From positions 1,396,001 through 1,460,000 of the forward strand of contig CAHIKZ030000391.1 of assembly GCA_903632075.3 (NCBI GenBank): a DNA stretch of 64,000 nucleotides, written 5' to 3'. This document shows positions 53,930-64,000 of this stretch, piece after piece; position 1 is the stretch's first letter; every line of letters begins with the position of its first letter. A model generated the notes under the pieces. The model worked only from the letters and a program-made list of their open reading frames with translations, did no database searches and was not told where the DNA came from. This stretch comes from Acanthosepion pharaonis. Lineage: Eukaryota; Mollusca; Cephalopoda; Sepiida; Sepiidae. The translations under genes were made by a program, and so were the position numbers.

Positions 53930-54412
53930 GTCCTTGATAAAAACCAAAGAGGGATATGCAATGTAATTGTCCCTGGTCTGGTATCTCGTCTGCAGTCGCT
54001 CTCGCACAGACGTTGCCTCCCTCTGTCTTTTAAAAAAAAATACTTTCACGGTAACTTCTTCGGTGAGCTGCTTTCGCTGGTTCCTAGACTTCTTGAATTT
54101 AACCGCTCAACTAGGCTGGCATCTCTCTCTCACCTTTTTACTGTCGGAACTGTTAAATGTAACCGTCTCTTCTACATCAATAGCTTCATGTCTCGCTCTT
54201 CTCGCCTGTGGAACTCCCTCCTCATTTCTTGCTCTCCTGATAGCTATAATCTCCAACTATTTAAATGTAACGTCAATCGACGTCTCCAGATGCCCTGATC
54301 TATTCCCTAACCTTCTCTTCATTCTTCCTCTATCACTTCTCTTTTTTCTCGCACCTACTCTGAAACCCTTTGCGTGCTAGTAGCCTTGCTTGGGGTTTGG
54401 GGTTAAAATGCT

Positions 54413-54416
<4 letters not shown>
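53930..54416 (+). pseudogene. CR1-like LINE, ORF2 C-terminus and 3' UTR
   Basis: Reads KVLDKNQRGICNVIVPGLVS, RLQSLSHRR, then (shifted by the A-run at 54030) KYFHGNFFGELLSLVPRLLE, STRLASLSHLFTVGTVKCNR, SRLWNSLLISCSPDSYNL and FKCNVNRRLQMP with a stop at 54297. Only one frameshift and few changes, so this is a fairly young copy, 5' truncated. The 3' UTR contains CTTGCTTGGGGTTTGGGGTT and ends in AAATGCTTATAAATA running into (TA)n. Confidence 0.85.

Positions 54417-54469
<53 letters not shown>
54417..54469. repeat. (TA)n at the LINE 3' terminus
   Basis: It starts at the LINE tail, so it probably grew from the element's TATAAATA 3' repeat. Confidence 0.9.
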
Positions 54470-54471
<2 letters not shown>

Positions 54472-55300
54472 CTCTGTGTGTGTATCATGTATATGTACAG
54501 AGAAGAGAGAAGTATAAATGCTAGAATATAAAACAAATATTATACTTAATTACACGTCTATGGGGTGGGCGATAAGTTTAACTTACCGAGAGTAGGTGTC
54601 AGCTTGTCAGTATTGCGTCCAACATTGTTATAATGCTTTTATTGATATTTCTGAGAAGCAAACAAAAAAAAGAAGAAGGAAAGTAAAAAACTCGAGTTAT
54701 TTTCGTTGTGAAAAGAGATGTAATGATAACAAGTTGCTTTTTTTTACAGTAGGCCTACGTGAAAGAAACTGCATTTTATTTTCAATCAAAGGTTCCAACA
54801 AAGGGCAGTTAAGTGAGAAGATGCAAAAAGATCATAGCGACATTCGAATACGTATTTTCTGTTCGATATTGATTTTCTTTTCAAGAATCGTTGTTTTGTA
54901 ATACACGCTAGATGGAAAATATCGGAGCATTGTTGTTTGCACCAATGTCATTCGAGATTTCCTTACAGCAGAGAAATGTTTTGATATTCATCAGAACAGC
55001 GAAATAAATAAATGCCAGCTAAAATATGAATATGCTTTCATTTATAACCGCCTACATTTTTAGGGAAATCTTGGGTTGTTCAAGAAAATATTGGACATTT
55101 TAAAGTGTGAAATTTATTCTTTTTTTAATTTTCTGTCGTGTTTCCGCATTGGTCTTACGCTTAGATAATTATCCCAGTTTTCAAATTGTCTTCACGTCCT
55201 GACCGCATTCTGCAAACTTGTCCGCTGTGTTAAGCAGTGTTTAGTAAGGTGGGCTCAAGCAAATACGACAACCGTCTCCTTCAATCTGGAATGACAAATG
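54470..55300. other. unannotated
   Basis: A 101-residue frame at 54596-54901 is not recognised and has no supporting context. Confidence 0.4.
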
Positions 55301-55304
55301 CAAA

Positions 55305-55306
55305 TC

Positions 55307-55355
<49 letters not shown>

Positions 55356-55375
55356 CATCTATCTTTCTCATCTAT

Positions 55376-55425
<50 letters not shown>

Positions 55426-55502
55426 CAGTCTTTTCCTATCTATCTCAGTCTTTTCCTATCTATCTATCTATCTATCTATCTCAGTCTTTTTACTATCTAT
55501 CC

Positions 55503-55540
<38 letters not shown>

Positions 55541-55586
55541 TTATCTCAGTCTTTTCCTATCTATCTCAGTCTTTTCCCATCTATCA

Positions 55587-55626
<40 letters not shown>

Positions 55627-55778
55627 CCAGTATTATCTATCTATCCCAGTCTTTTCCCATCTATCTATCTATCATTTTTCATCTATCTATCTATCTATCT
55701 ATCTATTCATCTATCTATCTAAGTCTTTTCCCATTCATTCATCTATCTATCTATCCATCTATCTATCTAAGTCTTTTC

Positions 55779-55848
<70 letters not shown>

Positions 55849-55858
55849 CAGTCTTTTC

Positions 55859-55889
<31 letters not shown>

Positions 55890-55896
55890 AATATAT

Positions 55897-55972
<76 letters not shown>

Positions 55973-55976
55973 GAGT
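55305..55976. repeat. 670-bp (TATC)n higher-order array ending in (TA)n
   Basis: TATC repeats are broken about 12 times by the same spacer, CAGTCTTTTCC or a variant, giving a second-order repeat. (TA)n occupies 55904-55970. Frames up to 234 residues across it (YLSI repeats) are artefacts. Confidence 0.95.
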
Positions 55977-56624
55977 CTGTCCATATCTACTATCTACATT
56001 GACGAGTAAATACGATTAGTAAAAAAAGTATGAATCTCAAAGCTAGGGGGTTAAATGATAAGACTTGCTTCTCAAAAAGTGTTGTTAATTTAATATTCCT
56101 TTGAAAAATAAATTCTTGCCATCAAAAATATATTTCGACTATAAATAGCGAACAAAGTAATGTTAAGCCTAAAAACCAAAACTAAACTAAACACATATAT
56201 CTATCTATCTATGTATCTATGTATCTAGCTATCTATCTGCTAATTTAATATTAAAGGCTTTCTGAGACGTGAAGCTGTTTCGTAGTCTTTGGGCGTAAAC
56301 CGACGTTTTTCTTCCAAATTTCAAACTCTTAATACAAACATATAATTGGCTATTACTTGACTTAAGCCTTTATTCTCATTGTTTTTAAAGAGTACAATTA
56401 ATTTTCATTAAAATACATTCATTTAAGAAAGATTGAGAAGAGTTTTCGTCATAAATTAACGCCTATTATGTTAGTTAACGACCCAATTTTAAGAAAAATG
56501 ATTTCTGAAAATAAATTCAATTTTTACAATCAAGGCTCCTTAAAAGAAGTTATAATGTCGACCAAATTCAGATAAGTGATCTCCTGCAATTTTAGATGAG
56601 TGAGCATTTATATTTCTCCCTCTC
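55977..56624. other. unannotated
   Basis: Short CTAT/GTAT run at 56197-56240; nothing else recognised. Confidence 0.4.
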
Positions 56625-56630
56625 TCTTTC

Positions 56631-56715
<85 letters not shown>
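56625..56715. repeat. (CT)n(CTAT)n(TA)n
   Basis: Compound array. Confidence 0.95.
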
Positions 56716-56717
<2 letters not shown>

Positions 56718-58060
56718 GAAAGTTTTAAGAATATAAAATATATAATAATAGGTAAAAGTTCCCAATATCAGGGGTAATGCGTACATAAGAGTGGATACTG
56801 AAGTTCTGACCAAGAGGCGACTGCCTGATTCAAAATTAAAATTAACTTTCAAGTCATGTGTGGGGCGTGGCAGCTTGGCTATCTATATATGCTAATCATG
56901 CTGGTAATTATGTGCATCAAGGTCAGAATTTTCCGTTTCATTGTGTTATTTAATAAGTGGCTATCTAAATATTAATAAGTGGCTATCTAAATATTCTATA
57001 AACTATTGCGCAGAAAAAATTATGGGCTAAAACTGGGTTATTTTATCACTATTGTTTAAATTAATTTTTAAATTGTTTATTTAATTGCTCAGAGTATTTT
57101 GTATTTATGAATTAATTTTAAACCATATATCATTATTATTCGTATTACTTAATTGTTATTATTTGTATATTAATTCGGCACAGATACACATAGGATATTT
57201 TTACTCATTAGACTTTAGTATATTTGTAATATAACCGAACGCACATATCAAATAACTGTCAGGTTAACACAATATATCTGAAAGACATTACTATAAAACC
57301 CTGCTGATATATAATTCGTCGCGGTACCACGTTACATCCATGACTTACACACTGAGTTAAAGTGATTGTTGCTAGTCGGTGTTAATCTCGGTGTCATCTT
57401 TTATATTTAACACACGCTTTTTTAAAAATTTTATTTGGGTATGAGCTAAAACTACATCCGACAATGGAGTCTCGACTAGGGGAGAGAGTTAGGGTACCCC
57501 AAACTATTGTTACCTACGGGGGATCACTGGCTAAGATCTAGCAGCAGTTTGATCCCTCCCAGAGTTACTGTATTTTGTGTGTGTGTGTGTGGGGGTGTGC
57601 GTGTCGGTATTGATATGTGTGTGCGTGAGTGTAGCATATAGGAGAAGGCTCGGGAAAGGAAAAAAGAGGAAAAATAGTAAAAAGGAGAGAAATATTTTTT
57701 TTTCTTGTTCTTTTCCTGATGATTAAAATAAATGAAAATGGGGATAAGTGTAAGCAGAATGTGATGTTTGAGTGTGTTTCTCTGTATGTGCGTGTATGTG
57801 GATATATGTCCCGGGGGCGGGGGAATCAATTCAGTACTTACCACTTCAAACCAAACACGCCGCCATATTGTGGTTTTGTTTCCTTCCTTTTTTAAGGAAC
57901 AGCGTACACTGTTGGTAAACTGGAAGTTATCCGGGATTACACAATAATTTGCCAAGAAGAGTCGTATGGTGCGCATTTCAGAAGATGAAAAAAGTTGTCG
58001 TTGACGGAAGGTACACAAGTCGATACCAGATCAGTATCGGATAGGTCACCCTGGAGAGGG
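56716..58060. other. no confident gene
   Basis: AGTGGATACTGAAG..GAGGCGACTGCCTGATTC at 56790-56830 looks like a decayed reverse copy of the family B hammerhead module. A 23-bp direct duplication lies at 56950-56996. The 164-residue minus frame at 57524-58018 includes a CA-repeat translation and has no recognised domain. Confidence 0.4.
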
Positions 58061-58268
58061 GGTATGATGTTGAAAGACCCGAAACCCCTAATGATCCTCG
58101 ACTAGAAACATTACTGATGATGTGTACTAAAGCATCCAATGGATGTATTTTACGAAATATTGCTTCGCTGTAATTTGTGATTCGCCTGCAAGATCTACAT
58201 TAGAGAGAATCAATAATATTTACAAATTTATATATACATTGTGAAACTGTGTTCCTGACCTATCCAAA

Positions 58269-58529
58269 TTCGTAAATAATTATATTGGATATACAACATA
58301 TTTAACAAGAAGACTTACGTTACATCTCTCTGACCATAGCTCAATTACGTCTCATTTAAATACACGTGGGGAACTACCAAACTCCATCCATTACATACTC
58401 GTTGATAATACAAATATAATAGCATCATCCCTTCGTAGAAAAAGGCTAAAAATATTGGAATCATTATTAATAAAATGTAAAAGCGAACAGTCAATAATAT
58501 CAACTATGAACACGGCCCCAATGTGCTGA
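58269..58529 (+). pseudogene. PLE GIY-YIG endonuclease C-terminus, copy 1
   Basis: FVNNYIGYTTYLTRRLTLHL contains the YIG motif and the following conserved Arg; it continues LSDHSSITSHLNTRGELPNS, YILVDNTNIIASSLRRKRLK, ILESLLIKC and ends at a TGA. This lineage differs from the one at 51762-52260. The upstream YIG partner strand and RT are missing. No stop interrupts it. Confidence 0.8.
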
Positions 58530-58689
58530 CACTGTTTGGAAAATAAAATATTACTATAACTCCAAATACATACATAAAACATATACGCAGTTAAACTAAA
58601 ATAAATTTCATCCTTGTTAACGGCTAAATGTATAGCCTAAAGCGGTTGGATGTATAAAACATTCGGGCAATTTTTATATAATTTATCTC

Positions 58690-58870
58690 CTTGAAAGAAC
58701 GAAATGGTTATGGTGCGCTGAAAGTTGTTAAAAAATAGAAAGAGGCTCACTCGAATTACAGCCGCGATCAATACGCTAAGGCTAGGAACAAAGGTTTCTA
58801 CTAGTATTCAAAAACAAATCAAAAATACATCTCAAACAGAAAAACAATTAAAAAAATGTAATTAAACTGA
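58690..58870 (+). pseudogene. start of the next PLE unit
   Basis: GAGGCTCACTCGAATTACAG and CAAAAACAAATCAAAAATAC correspond to the N-terminal fragment at 50490-50610. It directly follows the 3' end of copy 1, as expected for head-to-tail PLE units. Confidence 0.45.
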
Positions 58871-59043
58871 ACAAAATTTAAACAATGCCCCCAACTTAGA
58901 AATCTCTTGTGAAAATGGACGGTATGGACAATTTTTGTACTCCCTCACTTCCACCAAACAGAAAAATGTAAGAACGCCTGAAAAACTAAGTAAAATATTT
59001 TCCATGTCTGCATATTGAATTAAATATGTTAAATAGAATACAT

Positions 59044-59049
<6 letters not shown>

Positions 59050-59138
<89 letters not shown>

Positions 59139-59140
59139 AC
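59050..59140. repeat. (TA)n(TG)n
   Basis: The array runs directly into PLE copy 2 coding sequence. Confidence 0.95.
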
Positions 59141-59402
59141 ACGAAGACTCACTCTACACCTTTCTGATCATAGCTCAATTCCATCTCATTTAAATACTCA
59201 TGGAGACCCACAGAACACTCTTCGTAACATACTTGTTGACCAGACTAATATAATAGCATCATCTACATGCAAAAAAACAAAAAAAACAAATAAGAAACAA
59301 AAAACAAAGGCTAAAAATAATGGGAGCCTTATAAATGAAAAAAAAAAACAAACACTTAATATCAATTATGAACATGGACACAATATCTTGACCGTGCTTT
59401 GA
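59137..59402 (+). pseudogene. PLE GIY-YIG endonuclease C-terminus, copy 2
   Basis: TRRLTLHLSDHSSIPSHLNT, HGDPQNTLRNILVDQTNIIA and SSTCKK match copy 1, then an A-rich insertion (KTKKTNKKQKTKA) precedes NINYEHGHNILTVL and stop. It lacks the YIG itself because the (TA)n(TG)n array replaces it. The 3' UTR (GGCTAAATGTATAGC.GAAAG) also matches copy 1. Confidence 0.75.
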
Positions 59403-59559
59403 AAAATGAATACATTACACAAATACATGCATGCAAGAAACTATTTCTTATTTAACAGTTAAAATATTCCATCCTTTATAATGGCTAAATGTATAGCTGA
59501 AAGCGCTCGGAAAAAAGGACATTCAGACAGTTTTTATACAATTTATCATCTGAAAAAAA

Positions 59560-60215
59560 AAAAATCACATGAGAAATTGTATAAAAAACTAGACCAAAAA
59601 AAGGAACTCGCATGATACAGCATAAAATCAATTTTTAAAGTGTAAGTTTCTGGGTCAAAAGATACACGATATCGCGGGGCACACGAGTATCTTTTTGTAT
59701 AGGTATTCACCATAATTACAGAATATGTTTCCTCAATGACACTACTAAGCAAAACTACACTAAGCATTTTCAAACAGGATATTTTATACTATGGAATACA
59801 CATTCAATCATGTTTGGATCTTTGCTGTTAGCCACAATGCATGTTATATGATTCTACATTTTACATCACGATTATGCAGACTGAATGGAAAAAAAACAGA
59901 TAATGTCTTTATATTTGTTTCAATTTACTCACGATTACACCTACGCGTAATCACATTGCAAAGTACGAATTGTCAACAGCAAACTCGTGTTTTCAAAAAG
60001 GACGGAAAATGTGACACTGAAATCCGAAGACTTTCATACATCAGTGTTGATAGAAATGCAGGGAACTAATAGAAACTTGTACAGAAGGTAGCGAAGGATG
60101 GCAAAAAGAAAGGACTAAATATCAATTGTAAGAAGATGAAAGATAAATGGAACTGCCTAACATGCAAATTACGAATTTCTGTTTCCAAAATCAAACAAGT
60201 ATAGAAGTATAAAAA
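59560..60215. other. unannotated
   Basis: No recognised coding sequence. Sequence before 60220 (GTGACACTGAAATCCGAAGA) may belong to the LINE downstream. Confidence 0.35.
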
Positions 60216-60219
60216 TTTA

Positions 60220-60740
60220 AATATGTAGCGAAAGATGCTTTCCAAAAGCTAAGCAGCGTATTAAGAAACAGGAAATTTTCGTTAGAAACAATGAAACGTG
60301 TACTGTATTGTTATGTAATAACTGTTCTCCCATATAGCAGTGAATGCTGAACAATCGTCTCACAGAATGGCGTAGAAGTTTGAGACAACACAAATGTTGT
60401 TCTACAGAAGGATGATGAGAATACCAGGAATCCAAACAGACGAGAATGCTTCAGCAATGAAGTAGCCTTGGGGAAAAGTCAAATAAAATGGTCCCAGACT
60501 CAGAATTAGAAAAAGACAGTTGAAATTTCGTGAAGTCTCGATGTGAACAGAGGAGATGAGGAATATGACACACATAGAGCATACTGAAGGCAAGAGAGGC
60601 AGAGCAAAACGGCTATTAACTAGTGTAGATGGATAACGTATAGGGGACTAGGAATTGATGGTGAAGAAACAAACATTGCTAAGAGCTACAAAAGATAGTT
60701 GCGGCGAGCCAGGATCTTCCATTTCCTGAAGTAATACAGT
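60220..60740 (+). pseudogene. RTE-like LINE, C-terminal fragment
   Basis: Joined frames: FQKLSSVLRNRKFSLETMKR, VLYCYVITVLPYSSECWTIV, QMLFYRRMMRIPGIQTDENA, RIRKRQLKFREVSM and HIEHTEGKRGRAKRLL. These match the usual order LLYGSECWTIS, FYRRMLRI, IRKRQLKFLGHIMRKE. Several stops. The end TACGTAGAAGATGAAGAATA resembles the tail at 16415. Confidence 0.8.
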
Positions 60741-61394
60741 ACGTAGAAGATGAAGAATAATTTTAATTCATTGCTGTACCTGATAACCTATGGTGAAATG
60801 TAAGTGCACAGGTTTTAAAATAATTTGTATATCAACAGTATTAATTGAGAAACGAAGCACGAAAATCTTTAACTTGTAATAAGATGCCCAGAACACATAC
60901 ATTATATAATCGTGTACCGCGCGATCTCGTGTATTGTTCGACCTACAAACTTACACATTAAAAAATGATTTTATGATATATCTCGTGTATCATGCGAGAT
61001 CCTTTTTTGCAATAGACTAACATCTTTTTCTTTATCACTTTATCCCATCTTCTAGATAATAAGTTCAAAAAGTAAAAGAGAATGATAAAAGTATCGTTAG
61101 TAACGCTATACTCGTTGCGTAATCGCGTACAGCCATAATCAACCGAACGAGAAACAGCTACACATCTTATAAACATAAACGATGGAAAAGATGCATATTC
61201 GCTATGTTTGTATTTTATAATACGATACTAATATGCCAATATTACATGCATTATTACTGGATTTTTTAAGCATTCACCCCAAAGAAGGCGGGATTGCCAC
61301 TAGCACGCAAGGGATTATAGAGAGTTAGAGTAAAGTGCGGTGTTTGAGAGAAGGGAAATGAGAAGGACGAGAATCAAGATCAAGGCATAAGAAG
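60741..61394. other. unannotated
   Basis: No recognised feature. CACTAGCACGCAAGGGATTA at 61300 faintly resembles, in reverse, the LINE 3' UTR at 54370. Confidence 0.35.
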
Positions 61395-61754
61395 ATGTCG
61401 ATTGACATTACATTCGAATATTTGAGGACTATAGTTATCAGGGAAGCAAGTAAGAGAGAGTTCCACTATCTGGAAATGCAAGAGAAGAAGTTGTTGGTGT
61501 TGAAGAGGCGGTTACATTTAAACTTAAATTCATGCAGTTGGAGTACCAGTGAAGAAGCACGTCAGAGCAGCTGCGATGAAAATATTTGTAGTAAAGACAG
61601 AGGGAAGCCGCATGACGTCTATGAGAAACTGACCGGAGGCGAAATGCTATTAAATTGCATATCGGTCTTTAGATTTTGTCGAGAAACTCGGGATGATCAG
61701 CCGGGGCACCAGACCATATATGGCAACAGTATTCAATACAAGGACGAAAGGTAG
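61395..61754 (+). other. 119-residue open frame, unrecognised
   Basis: From ATG 61395 the frame reads MSIDITFEYLRTIVIREASK, a charged segment REFHYLEMQEKKLLVLKRRL, then a mixed C-terminal half. The charged helix resembles gag-like regions of some gypsy retrotransposons, but this is weak. Composition is not repeat-like. I do not assign a function. Confidence 0.25.
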
Positions 61755-61957
61755 AGTTGTAACTCTGAATGATGTACTCAAACGAGAAAAAAAAACATCT
61801 GGCCTGATACAGAGATCCTCAAAATATCAGTTTTATCAAAATCAGGTTTATTTTAAAACAGCTGTACTTTTTGTCTACAGTATATAGATATATATATTGG
61901 TCAACTGCGTAGCCAGTGCCAGCAGCACACAAGCTAATTTTGTATCTGGTTTATGAT

Positions 61958-62002
61958 GCGACCCTTTAATATCTCTATCTATAAAAGGAAGGATCTGTGT
62001 GT

Positions 62003-62057
<55 letters not shown>

Positions 62058-62765
62058 GAATGCACGGCCGCAATTTTCGACGGATTTGCACCAAAATTTA
62101 CATGCACATGCTCCAAGGTATCGAAAAGGCCAAGACCGACTTTGCATTTCCCAACTCCCACCGATAGTGGAAATAATCGATTCTTTCATGCTTCTACGGC
62201 AGTTTTCATGTAGTTCGCGGCCATTTTGTACTGTCCAGAGTGAGAGCCTATAGCTGGCTTCCACGAATAAGCAGGAAGATTCTATTGGCCAGCGTGAAAG
62301 CCAACAGCTGATTGACAAGAATGTTAAATAGCATGCTAGCATGCAAAAAATATCGATAGCTGCATTCGTCACAAGTGGGAAAAATTTAAATCTGCATGGC
62401 ACTTTACTCCAATTGGCTCATTCGCTTACTTAAACTCAACGTTGATTCTGATTCTGCAGAACTGGGTTGGGTGTGAAAAAGTATTTGTTATTAACGTTCT
62501 TTTTTCATTCGTTTTTTTCTAGTTTCGAGTCCTTTTTTAAAGCTGATCGTTTTGTGTTCATTTTGTTTAGTTCTGTTTTCGTAACAGATTTAATGTTTAG
62601 TATAGAGCTTAGAAAAAATTCGCTGTGTGAGATAGGCAAGAAGTAAGGCATGTAGCAACATCAGCACGCCAAAGGCAAGGAAGGGCAAAAAATATCTTAA
62701 GTAATAGCGATTGCTGTATGAGTCCCACGATTTTGAATCAAGCACGGGCAACGCCGGGCCATGCA
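61958..62765 (+). mobile_element. Helentron-like non-autonomous repeat, copy 2
   Basis: Starts TTTAATATCTCTATCTATAA then AAGGAAGGATC, a (TG)n array, GAATGCACGGCCGCA and ends GCACGGGCAACGCCGGGCC. It is collinear with 5035-5775 and about 90% alike by eye. Copy 1 has (TA)n where this copy has (TG)n, and its 5' start is lost. No transposase coding sequence. Confidence 0.5.
62000..62054. repeat. (TG)n inside the Helentron-like repeat
   Basis: About 26 TG units with one TATG interruption. The Thr-His and Cys-Val frames across it are artefacts. Confidence 0.95.
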
Positions 62766-63546
62766 CCTGGTTAGTTTTAAAAGTCGGTCTTCAAAAATCA
62801 CTTGATGCGCGAGTATATACCGTACCTCTAGCCAGACACCCACTTCCGCCATATTGTGCATATCTCTATTGCCATTGCAAGTGTTTAACGTAATTGAGAG
62901 CAAATATCCAAGCAGGTATGCAATGACACCATTGTTACCTTTACAATACATAAAATATTAGCGATTATTTCTTCTACAGTCTCGCATAATATTTTTCTTC
63001 TCTTTTCACAGCATTCTTCTGTATTTACTAGATCCCGAAAAAATCTTTAAACCACAATCCATATCATCTCCTGTTCTAAAATAAGATCCCTAAGCTCGTT
63101 CTGTTGGTGAAACATGCAGAGTTGGGTGATTCGTGTCATACGTTCAAGTGTTTCTATTGGATCTTATGTTGCATCGTTAACATGAGTTTTAACCATTATT
63201 ATAATTCTGAAAAGACATGTGATTCAAGAAAATTTGGTTTAATAATTCCTAATGTTAGGCGCAACTGTTCCGTCAGCTCATGAGTGATACTTGACGTGTA
63301 GTTGGTATCATGAATCATGGCTTTATCTGATTTTTTCCTGTTTTATTTTTTTATTGTTCTCCGGAGAAACAATATCGACAAGTCCCTAGATGAGGCTAGC
63401 AGGTATTAGGTCTATGATTTCGTAATTGTCTCACCTAGTTCTACTGACTCAACAGAACTCAATTTGCCGTACTTCACTCTGCGAACCGAATTTCTAATAT
63501 GTGATATGCACGTCACCTTTGGTTTTTACTATCATCTCTAAACAGG

Positions 63547-63547
<1 letters not shown>
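62766..63547. other. unannotated
   Basis: No recognised coding sequence or repeat end. Confidence 0.4.

Positions 63548-63578
<31 letters not shown>
63548..63578. repeat. poly(A) run
   Basis: About 30 A residues, about 80 bases before LINE sequence on the same strand. Confidence 0.95.
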
Positions 63579-63583
<5 letters not shown>

Positions 63584-63654
63584 TGGACTTGATGCAATTG
63601 TTCCGAGACAACTTTTTTGCTGCACGGGTCCCTCTTCTCTCTAGACTATAGAAC

Positions 63655-64000
63655 ATGTGCCTTGTACTTCTTGTTTTTACGATCGTTGGAAAAAAAAAAT
63701 CTTCTGTAGTTCAAATCTCATATAAACCAACTGATCCTTCTAACTACCGACCTATTAGCCTTCTAACTCTTTTTAGCAAATCTTTTCTTCTTTACGGTAG
63801 CGAATGCTGGACAATTTCCTCAAAGATAAACTTGAAATGACAGAGATGTTGTTCTACAGAAGGATACTAAGGATAACATGGACGGAGCATGTGAGCAACG
63901 ATGAGGTCTTAGAGAAGTTACAAACAGGGAGAATTCTTATACTTAACATCAGGAAGAGGCAGCAGAAGTTTGTCGGAGAAATAATGAGGAAGAATCAGTT
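63655..64000 (+). pseudogene. LINE with internal deletion, running off the window
   Basis: The frame 63655-63840 reads PTDPSNYRPISLLTLFSK, the N-terminal RT motif, joined in frame to LLYGSECWTISSKINLK, the post-RT segment. Most of the RT palm between them is missing. After a stop the next frame continues TEMLFYRRILRITWTEHVSN, DEVLEKLQTGRILILNIRKR and QQKFVGEIMRKNQ to the window edge. The 3' end lies outside. Confidence 0.8.

Noticed and set aside
55237..56002. Open frames of 161 and 234 residues.
   Set aside because: They are translations of the TATC and TA arrays (YLSI and YI repeats).
57524..58018. A 164-residue minus-strand open frame.
   Set aside because: Low-complexity composition, a CA-derived Thr-His stretch and no recognisable domain; no similar frame elsewhere in the window.
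58114..58175. CTGATGA at 58114 followed by a stem and GAAA at 58154, just upstream of a PLE endonuclease.
   Set aside because: The 33-base helix II folds well, but no valid helix III and NUH site with matching helix I were found. Possibly a dead ribozyme; not listed as a feature.

Overview
The window looks like gene-free DNA (intergenic or deep intronic) from a large, repeat-rich animal genome. A coleoid cephalopod, most likely an octopus, is the best guess. The grounds are the density of (TA)n and tetranucleotide arrays and the mix of Tc1/mariner, CR1-like and RTE-like LINEs, Penelope-like elements (PLEs) and 5S/tRNA-derived SINE-like repeats. The organism is an inference. I found no intact host gene, no functional tRNA gene, no CRISPR array and no prokaryotic feature. 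Most long open frames are translated microsatellites (Tyr-Ile, Leu-Ser, Thr-His repeats).

Layout. 1-2.2 kb: AT-rich, nothing recognised. 3.1-4.5 kb: mariner-superfamily element with long terminal inverted repeats (TIRs), a frameshifted transposase and a duplicated right end. 4.9-5.8 kb: hammerhead-ribozyme candidate, then a Helentron-like repeat whose second copy is at 61.96-62.77 kb. 6.5-13.1 kb: LINE fragments, a decayed 36-bp minisatellite and dispersed repeats. 13.7-19.9 kb: two hammerhead loci, a 128-bp tandem repeat, RTE-like LINE remnants, a minus-strand mariner pseudogene and a 200-bp dimer. 20.7-22.1 kb: SINE-like copies and a 5S rRNA-derived copy. 22.7-25.5 kb: mariner N-terminus, then an antisense CR1-like LINE with endonuclease and reverse transcriptase. 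26.8-28.2 kb: inverted hammerhead pair and an 11-copy, 70-bp satellite built on half a hammerhead. 28.2-30.1 kb: composite 5S/tRNA SINE and nested tetranucleotide arrays. 31.3-32.8 kb: a mariner with another, internally deleted mariner inserted at a TA. 33.8-34.1 kb: mariner MITE. 35.8-41 kb: PLE end modules with hammerheads, and a 620-bp purine tract. 42.3-45.4 kb: hAT transposon remnant. 45.7-47.4 kb: unclassified inverted-repeat element. 49.3-53.8 kb: PLE territory, including a GIY-YIG endonuclease between inverted ~565-bp arms. 53.9-56.7 kb: LINE 3' end and huge TATC array. 58.2-59.5 kb: two head-to-tail PLE GIY-YIG ends. 60.2-64 kb: RTE-like LINE fragments and the second Helentron-like copy.

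The most interesting content is the set of about 15 hammerhead-like folds in at least seven sequence families. Several have complete cores (CUGANGA, GAAA, NUH site) and a perfectly complementary helix I, and one pair of copies shows a compensatory base-pair change. Hammerheads in PLE terminal repeats are an established phenomenon. The diversity here, the inverted pairing, one family with a variant core and a tandem satellite carrying only the 3' half are worth following up. All are read by eye; no folding program or database search was run.
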